Shown piece by piece: positions 17,114 through 25,272 of a stretch of 64,000 bases of DNA. Source of the stretch: Pollutimonas thiosulfatoxidans (GTDB lineage: Bacteria; Pseudomonadota; Gammaproteobacteria; Burkholderiales; Burkholderiaceae_B); contig NZ_CP022987.1 of assembly GCF_004022565.1 (NCBI RefSeq), forward strand, positions 2,790,001 to 2,854,000, read 5' to 3'. The position numbers were made by a program, and so were the translations under genes. Every line of letters starts with the position of its first letter. Positions within the stretch are counted from its first letter, which is position 1. A model generated the notes under the pieces. That model saw only the letters and a program-made list of their open reading frames with translations. It was not told the origin of the DNA and did not search any database.

Positions 17114-17767
17114 GTGAATACTATCGCCATTGTTGATTACGGCATGGGCAACTTCCATTCAGTGGCTCGCGCCCTGCAGGCAGCAGCCCCCAATGCCGAC
17201 ATACAGATCTGCCGTAAAGCGCAAGACATAGACCGCGCCTCGCGGGTGGTTTTTCCTGGCCAGGGCGCCATGCGCGACTGCATGCGCACCCTGGAGGTAT
17301 CGGGGCTGCGTGAAGCCGTCCTGCGGGCCGCGCGCAACAAGCCCTTGCTGGGCGTATGCGTAGGCGAGCAAATGCTGTTCACCGTCAGCGAAGAAGGCGA
17401 CGTACCGTGCCTGGATATCTTCCCCGGCGTCGTCAAGCGTTTTGCCGGCCCCCAGTTTGCCAGCAACGACACGCCCTCGCAGGAGCGCGAGCTGCTTAAG
17501 GTTCCGCATATGGGGTGGAACCAGGTAGAGCAGCAACGGCCGCACCCACTATGGGCGGGCATACCCGACAAGACTCACTTTTATTTTGTCCACAGCTACT
17601 ACGCCGCTCCGGCGGACGAATCACTGACTGTTGGGGTAAGCCACTACGGCCTGCGCTTTACCTGCGCGGTGGCAGCGGCTAACATTTTCGCAGTACAGTT
17701 CCATCCGGAAAAGAGTGCCAGCCCTGGCTTGCGCCTTTACCGGAACTTTGTCGATTGGAATCCATAA
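17114..17767 (+). CDS. hisH: Imidazole glycerol phosphate synthase, glutaminase subunit
   Basis: Hydrolyses glutamine and channels ammonia to HisF. 217 aa, class I amidotransferase with nucleophile cysteine in GVCVGEQMLF and the His-Glu pair in QFHPEKSA. It uses a GTG start (VNTIAIVDYGMGNFHSV), which the conserved beginning IAIVDYGMGN supports. The 47 bases before it are the only sizeable gap in the his run. Confidence 0.94.
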   Translation: MNTIAIVDYGMGNFHSVARALQAAAPNADIQICRKAQDIDRASRVVFPGQGAMRDCMRTLEVSGLREAVLRAARNKPLLGVCVGEQMLFTVSEEGDVPCLDIFPGVVKRFAGPQFASNDTPSQERELLKVPHMGWNQVEQQRPHPLWAGIPDKTHFYFVHSYYAAPADESLTVGVSHYGLRFTCAVAAANIFAVQFHPEKSASPGLRLYRNFVDWNP

Positions 17768-17771
17768 CATC

Positions 17772-18515
17772 ATGCTACTCATCCCCGCCATCGATCTTCA
17801 AGACGGGCGTTGCGTGCGCCTGCGCCAGGGCGACCTGGACGACGCAACTATTTTTTCGGAAGACCCGGCCGCCATGGCGACCCAGTGGCTGGACCAGGGT
17901 GCCCGGCGTTTGCACCTGGTGGACCTTAACGGCGCCGTTGCCGGCAAGCCCAAGAACCAGGCCGCCATCAAGTCCATCATTGCCGCCGTCGCCGACGACA
18001 TCCCGGTACAAATTGGCGGTGGCATACGCGACTTGGACACCATAGAGCGCTACCTGGATGCCGGCATTACCTATGTCATTATCGGCACCGCGGCAATCAA
18101 AGACCCTGGCTTCCTGCGCGATGCCTGCAGTGCCTTCCCGGGCAACATCATCGTGGGCCTGGATGCGCGCGACGGCAAGGTGGCCACCGATGGCTGGAGC
18201 AAACTTACCCGCCACGATGTGTTCGACATTGCGCGCAAGTTCGAAGACTACGGTTGCGAGGCCATCGTCTACACCGACATCGGTCGCGACGGCATGCTGA
18301 CGGGCGTCAACATCGAGTCCACGGTCAAGCTGGCCCAGCATGTGACCATCCCCATCATTGCCTCGGGCGGCGTAACCGACCTGAAAGACATCGAGGCGCT
18401 GTGCGCCGTCGAGGGTGAAGGCATCGAGGGCGCCATCCTGGGCCGCAGCCTGTACGAAGGCACGCTGGACTTCGCCACCGCCCAGAACATGGCGGACGAA
18501 CTGGGAACGGCATGA
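17772..18515 (+). CDS. hisA: Phosphoribosyl-formimino-AICAR ribotide isomerase
   Basis: A (beta/alpha)8-barrel isomerase of 247 aa in histidine synthesis. The catalytic aspartate is in the N-terminal LLIPAIDLQDGRCVRLRQGD, the second in YTDIGRDGMLTG, and the phosphate-binding IASGGVTDL is present. ATG 17772 lies four bases after the hisH stop. It overlaps hisF by four bases. Confidence 0.95.
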   Translation: MLLIPAIDLQDGRCVRLRQGDLDDATIFSEDPAAMATQWLDQGARRLHLVDLNGAVAGKPKNQAAIKSIIAAVADDIPVQIGGGIRDLDTIERYLDAGITYVIIGTAAIKDPGFLRDACSAFPGNIIVGLDARDGKVATDGWSKLTRHDVFDIARKFEDYGCEAIVYTDIGRDGMLTGVNIESTVKLAQHVTIPIIASGGVTDLKDIEALCAVEGEGIEGAILGRSLYEGTLDFATAQNMADELGTA

Positions 18516-19321
18516 CCGCAGTGGACACCGCCCTGAACGACAACGCCCTGACCCGGCGCATCATCCCCTGTCTGGACGTTACCGCGGGCCGCGTCGTCAA
18601 GGGCGTGAACTTTGTCGACCTGGTCGATGCGGGCGATCCCGTCGAGATCGCCCAGCGCTACAACGAGCAGGGCGCCGACGAGCTTACCTTCCTGGATATC
18701 ACCGCCACCAGCGACGAGCGCGACGTCATCCTGCCCATCATCGAATCCGTGGCCAAACAGGTTTTCATCCCGCTGACGGTGGGCGGGGGCGTGCGCCAGG
18801 TCGGCGACATCCAGCGCCTGCTGAATGCCGGCGCCGACAAGGTGTCAATCAACAGCGCCGCGGTTTCCAACCCGTCGCTGGTGCGAGAGGCTGCCGACTA
18901 TCATGGCTCGCAATGCATTGTGGTGGCGATGGATGCGCGGCGCGTATCAGCCGAAGGCGAAGCACCCAAGTGGGAAATCTTCACGCACGGCGGTCGCAAG
19001 GCCACCGGCATCGATGCCCTGGAGTGGGCCCGCAAGATGGCGCGCTACGGCGCCGGCGAACTCTTGCTGACCAGCATGGACCGCGACGGCACCAAGGCCG
19101 GCTTCGACCTGGAGCTGACGCGCGCCGTGGCCGACGCCGTGCCGATTCCGGTCATTGCTTCGGGCGGCGTCGGTAATTTGCAGCATCTGGCCGACGGCGT
19201 CACGCTAGGGCGCGCCAGTGCCGTGCTGGCCGCCAGCATCTTTCACTACGGAGAATATACCGTGCAGCAAGCCAAAGAATTTATGGCGGCGCAAGGTATT
19301 AAGGTACGATTGACGGCATGA
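18512..19321 (+). CDS. hisF: Imidazole glycerol phosphate synthase, cyclase subunit
   Basis: Cyclises PRFAR with ammonia from HisH to give imidazole glycerol phosphate and AICAR. 269 aa barrel with the catalytic aspartate in RRIIPCLDVTAGRVVKGVNF and the second in LTSMDRDGTKAGFD; IASGGVGNLQHL is a phosphate-binding loop. It starts in the hisA stop codon and ends overlapping hisI. Confidence 0.96.
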   Translation: MTAVDTALNDNALTRRIIPCLDVTAGRVVKGVNFVDLVDAGDPVEIAQRYNEQGADELTFLDITATSDERDVILPIIESVAKQVFIPLTVGGGVRQVGDIQRLLNAGADKVSINSAAVSNPSLVREAADYHGSQCIVVAMDARRVSAEGEAPKWEIFTHGGRKATGIDALEWARKMARYGAGELLLTSMDRDGTKAGFDLELTRAVADAVPIPVIASGGVGNLQHLADGVTLGRASAVLAASIFHYGEYTVQQAKEFMAAQGIKVRLTA

Positions 19322-19722
19322 CACAAAACTCCCCCTGGCTGGACGCCATTCAGTTCGACGATAAGGGTTTGATACCCGCCATCGCCCAGGACGCCACCAC
19401 CGGCAAAGTGCTGATGGTGGCCTGGATGAATGCCGAGGCACTGGACGAAACGGTTGCCACCGGTCAGGCAGTATATTGGTCACGTTCGCGTCAGCGCCTA
19501 TGGCGCAAGGGGGAAGAGTCCGGTCACGTGCAGGTGGTGCACGAAATCCGCCTCGATTGCGACGGCGATGTCGTCCTGCTGAAGGTCAAGCAAGAGGGCA
19601 ACATTGCCTGTCATACCGGGCGAGCAAGCTGCTTTTACCGGCGACTGGACGGCACATCGAGCAAAGCCACCTGGGCAGCCGTCGACCCCATACTGAAAGA
19701 CCCCGAGCTCATCTACAAATGA
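19318..19722 (+). CDS. hisI: Phosphoribosyl-AMP cyclohydrolase
   Basis: 134-aa monofunctional cyclohydrolase with the metal-binding region IRLDCDGDVVLLKVKQ, the cysteine CHTGRASCFYR and the motif VLMVAWMNAEAL. hisE is a separate downstream gene rather than a fusion. Four-base overlaps join it to hisF and hisE. Confidence 0.95.
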   Translation: MTQNSPWLDAIQFDDKGLIPAIAQDATTGKVLMVAWMNAEALDETVATGQAVYWSRSRQRLWRKGEESGHVQVVHEIRLDCDGDVVLLKVKQEGNIACHTGRASCFYRRLDGTSSKATWAAVDPILKDPELIYK

Positions 19723-20057
19723 CAGACACTGCAACGGTGCTTGCCCGACTGGCAGACACCCTGGAATCACGCCTGCCCGCCAACGGAGGCGACCCCGCCG
19801 CTTCGTACACCGCCAAGCTGTTGTCGCGCGGCCCCGATGCCTTCCTGAAAAAGATCGGCGAAGAGGCCACCGAGCTGGTCATGGCGGCAAAAGACAACGC
19901 TCCAGACCGCATCGTGGCCGAAACCGCCGACCTATGGTTTCACTGTATGGTGGCCCTGGCGCACTACGGCCTGCGCCCCGAGCAGGTACTGCAAGAGCTC
20001 GCGCGTCGCGAAGGGACATCAGGGCTGGCTGAGAAAGCCAGCCGACCCGTCAACTGA
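19719..20057 (+). CDS. hisE: Phosphoribosyl-ATP pyrophosphatase
   Basis: 112-aa all-helical pyrophosphohydrolase that performs the second step of histidine synthesis. The MazG-like metal motif is GEEATELVMAAKD followed by ETADLWFHCMVAL. ATG 19719 gives an ATGA overlap with hisI; a longer frame from 19476 lies within hisI. This is the last his gene; a HIT-family gene follows 14 bases later. Confidence 0.94.
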   Translation: MTDTATVLARLADTLESRLPANGGDPAASYTAKLLSRGPDAFLKKIGEEATELVMAAKDNAPDRIVAETADLWFHCMVALAHYGLRPEQVLQELARREGTSGLAEKASRPVN

Positions 20058-20071
20058 CCTTGGAAAAACTT

Positions 20072-20440
20072 ATGAGTGATAATTGCCTGTTTTGCAAAAT
20101 CGCCAGAGGCGAAATTCCGTCCAAGAAGGTTTACGAGGACGAAGAATTTTTTGCTTTTCACGACATAAATCCTGCCGCTCCCGTACACTTGCTGTTAATT
20201 CCAAAACACCACGTCGTGTCTTTGCACGACGTAGTACCGGAAGACGCCGGCTGGTTGGGTAGAATGTTGACCCTGGCGCCCAAGCTTGCAGCCGAGAACG
20301 GCTGCACACCGGGGCCAGACGGCGGCTTCAGGGTAGTAGCCAATACCGGCACAGAAGGCGGGCAAGAAATCGCCCACCTTCATTTACATATTATCGGGGG
20401 CCCGCGCCCCTGGGCAAAACGTGCGGCTCCAGCCGCCTGA
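20072..20440 (+). CDS. HIT-family (HinT-like) nucleotide hydrolase
   Basis: 122 aa with the histidine triad HLHLHIIGG near the C-terminus and the N-terminal CLFCKIARGEIPSKKVYEDE typical of HinT purine nucleoside phosphoramidases. ATG 20072 is preferred to the TTG at 20060, with GGA spaced before it. It sits between hisE and tatA, a common betaproteobacterial order. Confidence 0.93.
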   Translation: MSDNCLFCKIARGEIPSKKVYEDEEFFAFHDINPAAPVHLLLIPKHHVVSLHDVVPEDAGWLGRMLTLAPKLAAENGCTPGPDGGFRVVANTGTEGGQEIAHLHLHIIGGPRPWAKRAAPAA

Positions 20441-20455
20441 ACGGAGACTTGTATT

Positions 20456-20695
20456 ATGGGTAGCTTCAGCATTTGGCATTGGCTTATTGTTTTGGTCATT
20501 GTCGCCTTGGTGTTCGGCACCAAGAAACTGCGCAACATGGGCGAAGACCTGGGCGGAGCGGTAAAAGGCTTCAAGAAAGGAATGAAAGACGCCAACGAAG
20601 ACAAAACGCCTGAAGCCGTCACCACAGAACGCGTTCAAAGCGATAACGACACGATAGACGTGCAGGCCAAAGAAAAAACCGACGTGAATCCGTAA
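20456..20695 (+). CDS. tatA: Twin-arginine translocase subunit TatA
   Basis: 79 aa with one N-terminal membrane helix (SIWHWLIVLVIVALVFG), the hinge GTKKLRNMGEDLGGAVKGFKKG and an acidic polar tail. TatA polymerises to form the passage for folded Tat substrates, one of which here is likely the Rieske protein PetA. GGAG precedes the ATG. First gene of tatABC. Confidence 0.95.
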   Translation: MGSFSIWHWLIVLVIVALVFGTKKLRNMGEDLGGAVKGFKKGMKDANEDKTPEAVTTERVQSDNDTIDVQAKEKTDVNP

Positions 20696-20698
20696 GCT

Positions 20699-21130
20699 AT
20701 GTTTGACGTCAGCTTTAGCGAGCTTATGCTGATCGGCGTGATTGCGCTGATCGTCATCGGCCCAGAACGTCTGCCCAAGGTCGCCCGTACGATCGGCCAC
20801 CTGGTCGGCCGTGCGCAGCGTTACGTCAGCGACGTTAAAACGGATATTCAGCGCGAGGTCGACCTGGATGACCTGAATGCGCTGAAGAACCAAATGGATG
20901 ACGCAGCCAAGTCGGTCAAGCTTTCCCTGAAAGACGCCACCGGCGACTTGCGCAAACCACTGGACGAAGCTCAACAAGCCTTGAACGAAGCATCCGCCTC
21001 GGTCGAGTCACTGGTCGAGACAGCGCGCTCCGAAACCACAGCAAGCACGTCGACAACGCCCGCCGTATCAGTGAGCACCGACGCTGGCGCCATAACAAAA
21101 GCAGAAACAAAAACAGAGACGCCGACGTGA
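20699..21130 (+). CDS. tatB: Twin-arginine translocase subunit TatB
   Basis: 143 aa: membrane helix FDVSFSELMLIGVIALIVIG, hinge ERLPKVARTIGHLVGRAQRY, then a long amphipathic region and a Ser/Thr/Ala-rich disordered tail. TatB with TatC recognises twin-arginine signal peptides. Three bases separate it from tatA. Confidence 0.95.
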   Translation: MFDVSFSELMLIGVIALIVIGPERLPKVARTIGHLVGRAQRYVSDVKTDIQREVDLDDLNALKNQMDDAAKSVKLSLKDATGDLRKPLDEAQQALNEASASVESLVETARSETTASTSTTPAVSVSTDAGAITKAETKTETPT

Positions 21131-21918
21131 CACAGGAAGCTTCCCAGGACACCTTCATATCGCATTTGGTCGAGCTGCGAACTCGGCTGATGCGCGCGGT
21201 TATCGCCGTGGTGGGCGTCTTCATCGTGCTGGCGATCTACCCTGGCCCCTCTGCAATATACGATGTGCTCGCGCAGCCCATGCTGGCCTCGCTGCCAACA
21301 GGCACGCGCATGATCGCCACGGGCGTCATTACGCCGTTTATGGTGCCCATCAAGGTAACCCTGCTGGCCTCATTCGTGGTGGCCTTGCCGGTGGTGCTGT
21401 ACCAAGCCTGGGCCTTTATCGCGCCCGGCCTGTACCGACACGAACAGCGCCTGGCACTACCACTGATCGCCTCCAGCACGCTGCTGTTCCTGCTGGGCAT
21501 GGCGTTTTGTTATTTCGTGGTGTTCCGGACGGTTTTCCACTTTATTGCAGGCTTCGCACCCGAGTCGATCACACCGGCACCGGATATCGAAGCTTACGTA
21601 AGCTTCGTGATGACGATGTTCATTGCTTTCGGGGTTACGTTTGAAGTACCGATTGCGGTGATTCTGCTGGTGAAGAGCGGGGTGGTCACGGTACAGAAGC
21701 TGCGCTCGGCGCGCGGCTATGTAATCGTGGGCGCCTTTGTGATCGCCGCGGTGGTAACGCCGCCTGATGTGGTCAGCCAGTTCATGCTGGCCGTGCCCTT
21801 GTGTTTGTTGTTTGAACTGGGGGTGCTGGTGGCCAGTGCACTGAAGAAGCGGGAGGCGTTGGATGATACAGAGAAGGACGCTGACGATGATGCTGAGGTT
21901 GCTGCGCGGAATGAGTGA
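21127..21918 (+). CDS. tatC: Twin-arginine translocase subunit TatC
   Basis: 263 aa, six membrane helices. Typical N-terminus FISHLVELRTRLMRAV and the glutamate-containing AFGVTFEVPIAVILLV. The start is a GTG overlapping the tatB stop codon. The gene ends the long plus-strand run; the next gene is convergent and more than 800 bases away. Confidence 0.95.
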   Translation: MTQEASQDTFISHLVELRTRLMRAVIAVVGVFIVLAIYPGPSAIYDVLAQPMLASLPTGTRMIATGVITPFMVPIKVTLLASFVVALPVVLYQAWAFIAPGLYRHEQRLALPLIASSTLLFLLGMAFCYFVVFRTVFHFIAGFAPESITPAPDIEAYVSFVMTMFIAFGVTFEVPIAVILLVKSGVVTVQKLRSARGYVIVGAFVIAAVVTPPDVVSQFMLAVPLCLLFELGVLVASALKKREALDDTEKDADDDAEVAARNE

Positions 21919-22020
21919 TCGGTCGTAGTTGCGTGAGGCTGTATCCGCAAAGCTGCCTTACTGCGTACTTTACGACTGCAGAATGGCTCGGAAGGTTTGT
22001 TTGCTGTTAACAAGCAGGCT

Positions 22021-22234
22021 GGGGTGGTGCAAGGCCATTCTGGCTTGATGCCCTGCGATCCCGGCTGAAGCCGGGATTTCCCGTTTAGCGGTCCCGTTCC
22101 GGGGGACGGGCGCGAACTTGAAAAAAACAGTCCCCCGGACTGTTTTTCCCTTCGGACAGCGCGCCCTCTTAGGCCCCCGTCCCGAAACCGCTAACCGGCG
22201 CGGCATAAGCGCCAGAATGGCCTTGCACCACCCC
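22021..22234 (-). repeat. Palindromic element D (214 bp), folded strand is minus
   Basis: A diverged member of the A/B/C family. The outer arms 22021-22044 and 22211-22234 are a perfect 24-bp inverted repeat. An inner stem pairs 22086-22096 with 22183-22193; its two arm differences are G·U on the minus strand. The apical hairpin has an 11-bp stem (AAAAACAGTCC with GGACTGTTTTT) and the side hairpin pairs ATCCCGGC with GCCGGGAT. On the minus strand the stem order and the ACAGTCCGGGGGACTGT core match elements A to C, although most stem sequences differ. Confidence 0.75.
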
Positions 22235-22261
22235 TGCCGGTATGGATTGACTCACTATTCT

Positions 22262-22398
22262 TTCGAGTCGCAAGGGTGGGCTGTGGCGTGACGTACGCGC
22301 AGGTCGTCAGTGCAGCTCGCGTGGTGGCCGCTACGATTAACTGATACGTCGCTCTGATACACCGCTTCCGAATCGCAAGATGGGTTGCAGTCGTACGC
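22262..22398. repeat. Imperfect direct repeat between elements D and C
   Basis: Segments 22262-22298 and 22366-22398 share TCGCAAG, TGGG and CGTACGC in the same order. The unit is about 35 bases and the offset about 104 bases. Nothing else in the spacer is recognisable. Confidence 0.4.
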
Positions 22399-22475
22399 TT
22401 CAATATTGCCGCATCCAAGACATCCAAAGCCAAATCACGAAGACCGCCCCATCGCGGCTATGCTCATAACGCCAA

Positions 22476-22695
22476 GGTCTGGGGCGGGTGGGGCTGATTG
22501 GGCGTTTTAGGGCACGCCGGTGTCTGTGTCATGACGGGGAGGCAAGCCCGCGGCTGTTGGAGCAACGCGGGTGTCGGGGCACTGCCCCGACGTTGCGACT
22601 TCCGCGGGCGCCCCGTCATGGCGCAGACGCCGGGAAGTTACGGCGCAGCCGGAACCGTGACCGTCTAGCCTAATCAGTCCCACCCGCCCCAGGCC
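22476..22695 (+). repeat. Palindromic element C (220 bp), folded strand is plus
   Basis: Outer arms 22476-22503 and 22668-22695 (28 bp, three differences) and a second stem 22519-22539/22611-22631 (21 bp, three differences). All six differences are G·U on the plus strand. The third stem reads GCCCGCGG with CCGCGGGC, where A and B have GCCCGCAG with CTGCGGGC: a compensatory A-T to G-C change. The apical hairpin sequence (GTCGGGGC with GCCCCGAC) is different from the other copies but still pairs. Confidence 0.85.
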
Positions 22696-22734
22696 GGTTT
22701 AGAACACGTAAAGCAGGTCAAAGCAGATAGGCCG

Positions 22735-23883
22735 TCAAGGCTTCCGAATCCGCGGCCGAGTCCCAATCTGAACTTCAATATCCCGCTTCTTCCCATCCCG
22801 GAGTATCGTCAACCTGGCCTCGCCTCGCGGCGGCAAAGGCGCGATCTGCGTTAAGAAACCTATCGAATCCACCACAGGCTCCCCATCCAGGGCCAAAATA
22901 ATATCCCCGACCCGGATGCCGGCCCGCCAGGCTGGCCCGTTGCGTAGAACGCTGGCGATAATCACGCCGTCCGTCTGCTTCAGGTGAAACGCCCGGGCCA
23001 GATCTGGCGTGATGTCCTGGGGCTCTATGCCCAACCAACCGCGTGTCACCGTCCCGGTCTGGATAATCTGCTCCAGGATCTGGTGCGCCGCCTGCGCCGG
23101 GATCGCGAACCCTATGCCCAGCGAGCCGCCGGTTTCCGAATAAATTGCGGTATTGATGCCGACCAGCCGACCGCTGGTGTCTATCAATGCTCCGCCGGAG
23201 TTGCCCGGGTTGATTGCCGCATCCGTCTGGATGAAGTTTTCATAGATGTTGATGCCCAGACGATTGCGCCCCAGCGCCGAAACGATCCCCATCGTCGTGG
23301 TCTGCCCCACACCGAACGGATTGCCGATGGCAAGTACCACGTCTCCTACCTGCACCTTGTGCTCGCCATTGAAGGAAATCGGCTGCAGATCAGGCAGCGG
23401 AATCTTCAGTACCGCCAAGTCGCTTTCAGGGTCGGCACCGACCAGCTCAGCGGAAGTTTCCCGGCCATCACTCAAGGCCACCGCTATGGTGTCGGCCGCC
23501 TCGATCACATGGTAGTTGGTCAAGATGTAGCCATCGCCGCGTACGATCACGCCCGAGCCCAGGCTGGTCGATTCCTTGCGGCGACTGAATCCCGGGATGT
23601 CGCGAAACAACCTTTCCAGCTCCGGGTCTGGCGGCAGCGGAATCAGCGGTACATTGATATGCTTGCTGGTATAGATGTTCACCACGGAGGGCGTGGCCTG
23701 GGCCACAGCGGCGGCATACGACACCTGGCCCACCGGCGCCGTTGCGCCGGGTGCAGGTGCAGACGGTTTTGCAGGCGGCGTAGGCGCGGAACTCATCCAA
23801 TCGGGGCGCAAGGTTGCCACGATAAACAGGACGCCCAGGCAAACCGTTACCGTTTGGGCAAATAGCAACCACAATCGACGCAT
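22735..23883 (-). CDS. DegS/AlgW-like periplasmic serine protease
   Basis: 382 aa: an N-terminal membrane anchor (about residues 4-24), a Pro/Ala-rich linker, a trypsin-like domain with catalytic His125 (TNYHVIE), Asp155 (ESDLAVLKI) and Ser229 (NPGNSGGAL), and one PDZ domain. One PDZ plus an uncleaved anchor fits DegS/AlgW, which cut anti-sigma factors in response to misfolded outer-membrane proteins; no RseA or RpoE gene is nearby to confirm that role. It faces away from the Nif3-like gene, with only 25 bases between their starts. Confidence 0.85.
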   Translation of the reverse strand: MRRLWLLFAQTVTVCLGVLFIVATLRPDWMSSAPTPPAKPSAPAPGATAPVGQVSYAAAVAQATPSVVNIYTSKHINVPLIPLPPDPELERLFRDIPGFSRRKESTSLGSGVIVRGDGYILTNYHVIEAADTIAVALSDGRETSAELVGADPESDLAVLKIPLPDLQPISFNGEHKVQVGDVVLAIGNPFGVGQTTTMGIVSALGRNRLGINIYENFIQTDAAINPGNSGGALIDTSGRLVGINTAIYSETGGSLGIGFAIPAQAAHQILEQIIQTGTVTRGWLGIEPQDITPDLARAFHLKQTDGVIIASVLRNGPAWRAGIRVGDIILALDGEPVVDSIGFLTQIAPLPPRGEARLTILRDGKKRDIEVQIGTRPRIRKP

Positions 23884-23908
23884 AAGGCAATAAGGGAAAA
23901 AACAAGCA

Positions 23909-24685
23909 ATGAATCAAGTTTCTACACGAGAACTCGCGGGCTGGCTTAATGCGACCTTGCAAACGCAACGCTTCAAGGATTATTGCCCCAACGGACTGCA
24001 AGTTGAAGGCAAAGCCACGGTCAGCCACATTATTACCGGAGTTACTGCGTCGCAGGCGTTACTGGACGCCGCCGTACAGGCCAATGCCGACGCCATTCTG
24101 GTGCACCACGGCTGGTTTTGGAAGAACGAAAGCGCCGTGGTGCGCGGGCCAAAACGTAAGCGCCTGGCCACGGTGCTGGCCCATGATATCAACCTATTCG
24201 CCTACCACCTGCCGCTAGATGCACACCCAACACTCGGCAACAACGCGCAACTGGGCCGTTTGCTCGGTTTGGTACCCGACCTTGACGAGGCCGGGCAAGC
24301 TCGGACCTGCGGTCCGGACGGGCTGGTATGGCTGGGCCGCTGCCAGCCCGCCACGACGCTGGGCGAACTCAGTCACAGAATTTGCAATGCCTTACAACGC
24401 CAACCCTTGATTGTCGGGAATGCACAACAAAAAATCGAGACTATCGCTTGGTGTACCGGCGGCGCCCAGAGCATGCTGCAGGCTGCGATCGACGCCGGGG
24501 CGGACGCCTACATTACTGGCGAAGCGTCGGAACCGACCTTCCACATGGCGCAAGAAACCGGCACCGCCTTCCTGGGCGCGGGGCACCATGCCACCGAGCG
24601 CTACGGCGTACAGGCCTTGGGTCGGGCCATCGCTGACGAATTCGGCGTACGCGTAGACTTCGTCGATATCGACAACCCGATCTAA
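23909..24685 (+). CDS. Nif3-like dinuclear metal centre protein (YbgI family)
   Basis: 258 aa of the Nif3/DUF34 family, often labelled GTP cyclohydrolase 1 type 2. Metal-binding residues are visible in ADAILVHHGWFWKNE and near the C-terminus in GHHATERYGVQALG. The N-terminal FKDYCPNGLQVEG is typical. The biochemical role of this family is unsettled. It converges on mscL with a four-base gap. Confidence 0.88.
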   Translation: MNQVSTRELAGWLNATLQTQRFKDYCPNGLQVEGKATVSHIITGVTASQALLDAAVQANADAILVHHGWFWKNESAVVRGPKRKRLATVLAHDINLFAYHLPLDAHPTLGNNAQLGRLLGLVPDLDEAGQARTCGPDGLVWLGRCQPATTLGELSHRICNALQRQPLIVGNAQQKIETIAWCTGGAQSMLQAAIDAGADAYITGEASEPTFHMAQETGTAFLGAGHHATERYGVQALGRAIADEFGVRVDFVDIDNPI

Positions 24686-24689
24686 GCGC

Positions 24690-25148
24690 TTACTTCCTTT
24701 GCAGCAGGTCGCGAATCTCGGTCAATAGCGCAACATCAGCGGGTGGCGGAGCCTCCGCCTGCACCACTTCCTGTTGCCGGGCCACCCGCACACGTGCCGC
24801 ATTAATGGCCTTGACCAGGCAAAACACCACGAAGGCCAGCAGTATGAAGTTGATCAGTACTGTAAGGAAGCTTCCCCACGACAGCACGACTGCCCCCGCC
24901 TTGGTCAAGGCGTCGTAGGTTTCGGGCCCGGCGTAGTCTGCCGGCGCGCGCAACACCCAGAATTGATTGGTGAAATCGACTTCGCCCCCAACAACAAAAG
25001 CAACGATGGGCATGATGATGTCTTTGACCAATGAGTCGATGATTTTGCTGAATGCGGCGCCGATAATAACGCCCACTGCCAGGTCTATCATGTTGCCTTT
25101 TACGGCGAACTCTTGAAATTCCTGGAGGAAACCTCGTGCTTTGCTCAT
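24690..25148 (-). CDS. mscL: Large-conductance mechanosensitive channel
   Basis: 152 aa, two membrane helices, opening under membrane tension to release solutes during osmotic downshift. The N-terminus FLQEFQEFAVKGNMIDLAVG and the first helix IIGAAFSKIIDSLVKDIIMP are characteristic. AAGGA precedes the ATG. It is transcribed divergently from petABC. Confidence 0.95.
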   Translation of the reverse strand: MSKARGFLQEFQEFAVKGNMIDLAVGVIIGAAFSKIIDSLVKDIIMPIVAFVVGGEVDFTNQFWVLRAPADYAGPETYDALTKAGAVVLSWGSFLTVLINFILLAFVVFCLVKAINAARVRVARQQEVVQAEAPPPADVALLTEIRDLLQRK

Positions 25149-25166
25149 GTTGTCTTTCCTTAGCGG

Positions 25167-25196
25167 TTACACCCGCAACCGGGCTAACGCTATAAT
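25167..25196 (+). promoter_or_regulatory. Sigma-70 promoter for petABC
   Basis: TTACAC at 25167-25172 and a perfect TATAAT at 25191-25196 are 18 bases apart, 76 bases before the petA ATG. A GC-rich palindrome around ATGCCC/GGGCAT (about 25240-25257) lies in the presumed leader. Confidence 0.6.
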
Positions 25197-25272
25197 ACGC
25201 GGTTGAAAAGACACTACATAGCCAAAAACAGTAAATTGGTATGCCCTGCCCGGGCATGAAAAGGATACAAGA

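Larger units (their letters stand above)
21919..22734. other. Long non-coding interval between tatC and a DegS-like gene
   Basis: An 816-base gap between convergent genes. It holds palindromic elements D and C (minus and plus orientation) and a 241-base spacer with a short direct repeat. Open frames here have no recognisable domain and are mostly created by the palindromes. No classical terminator with a T-tract was seen for tatC. Confidence 0.6.

Noticed and set aside
22191..22433. 80-codon minus-strand frame between elements D and C
   Set aside because: No recognisable domain, no good ribosome-binding site, and its end is inside the arm of element D.
22021..22695. CRISPR array or terminator cluster
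   Set aside because: There are only two long, diverged, inverted units with no regular spacers, and no T-tract follows the large stems on the folded strand.
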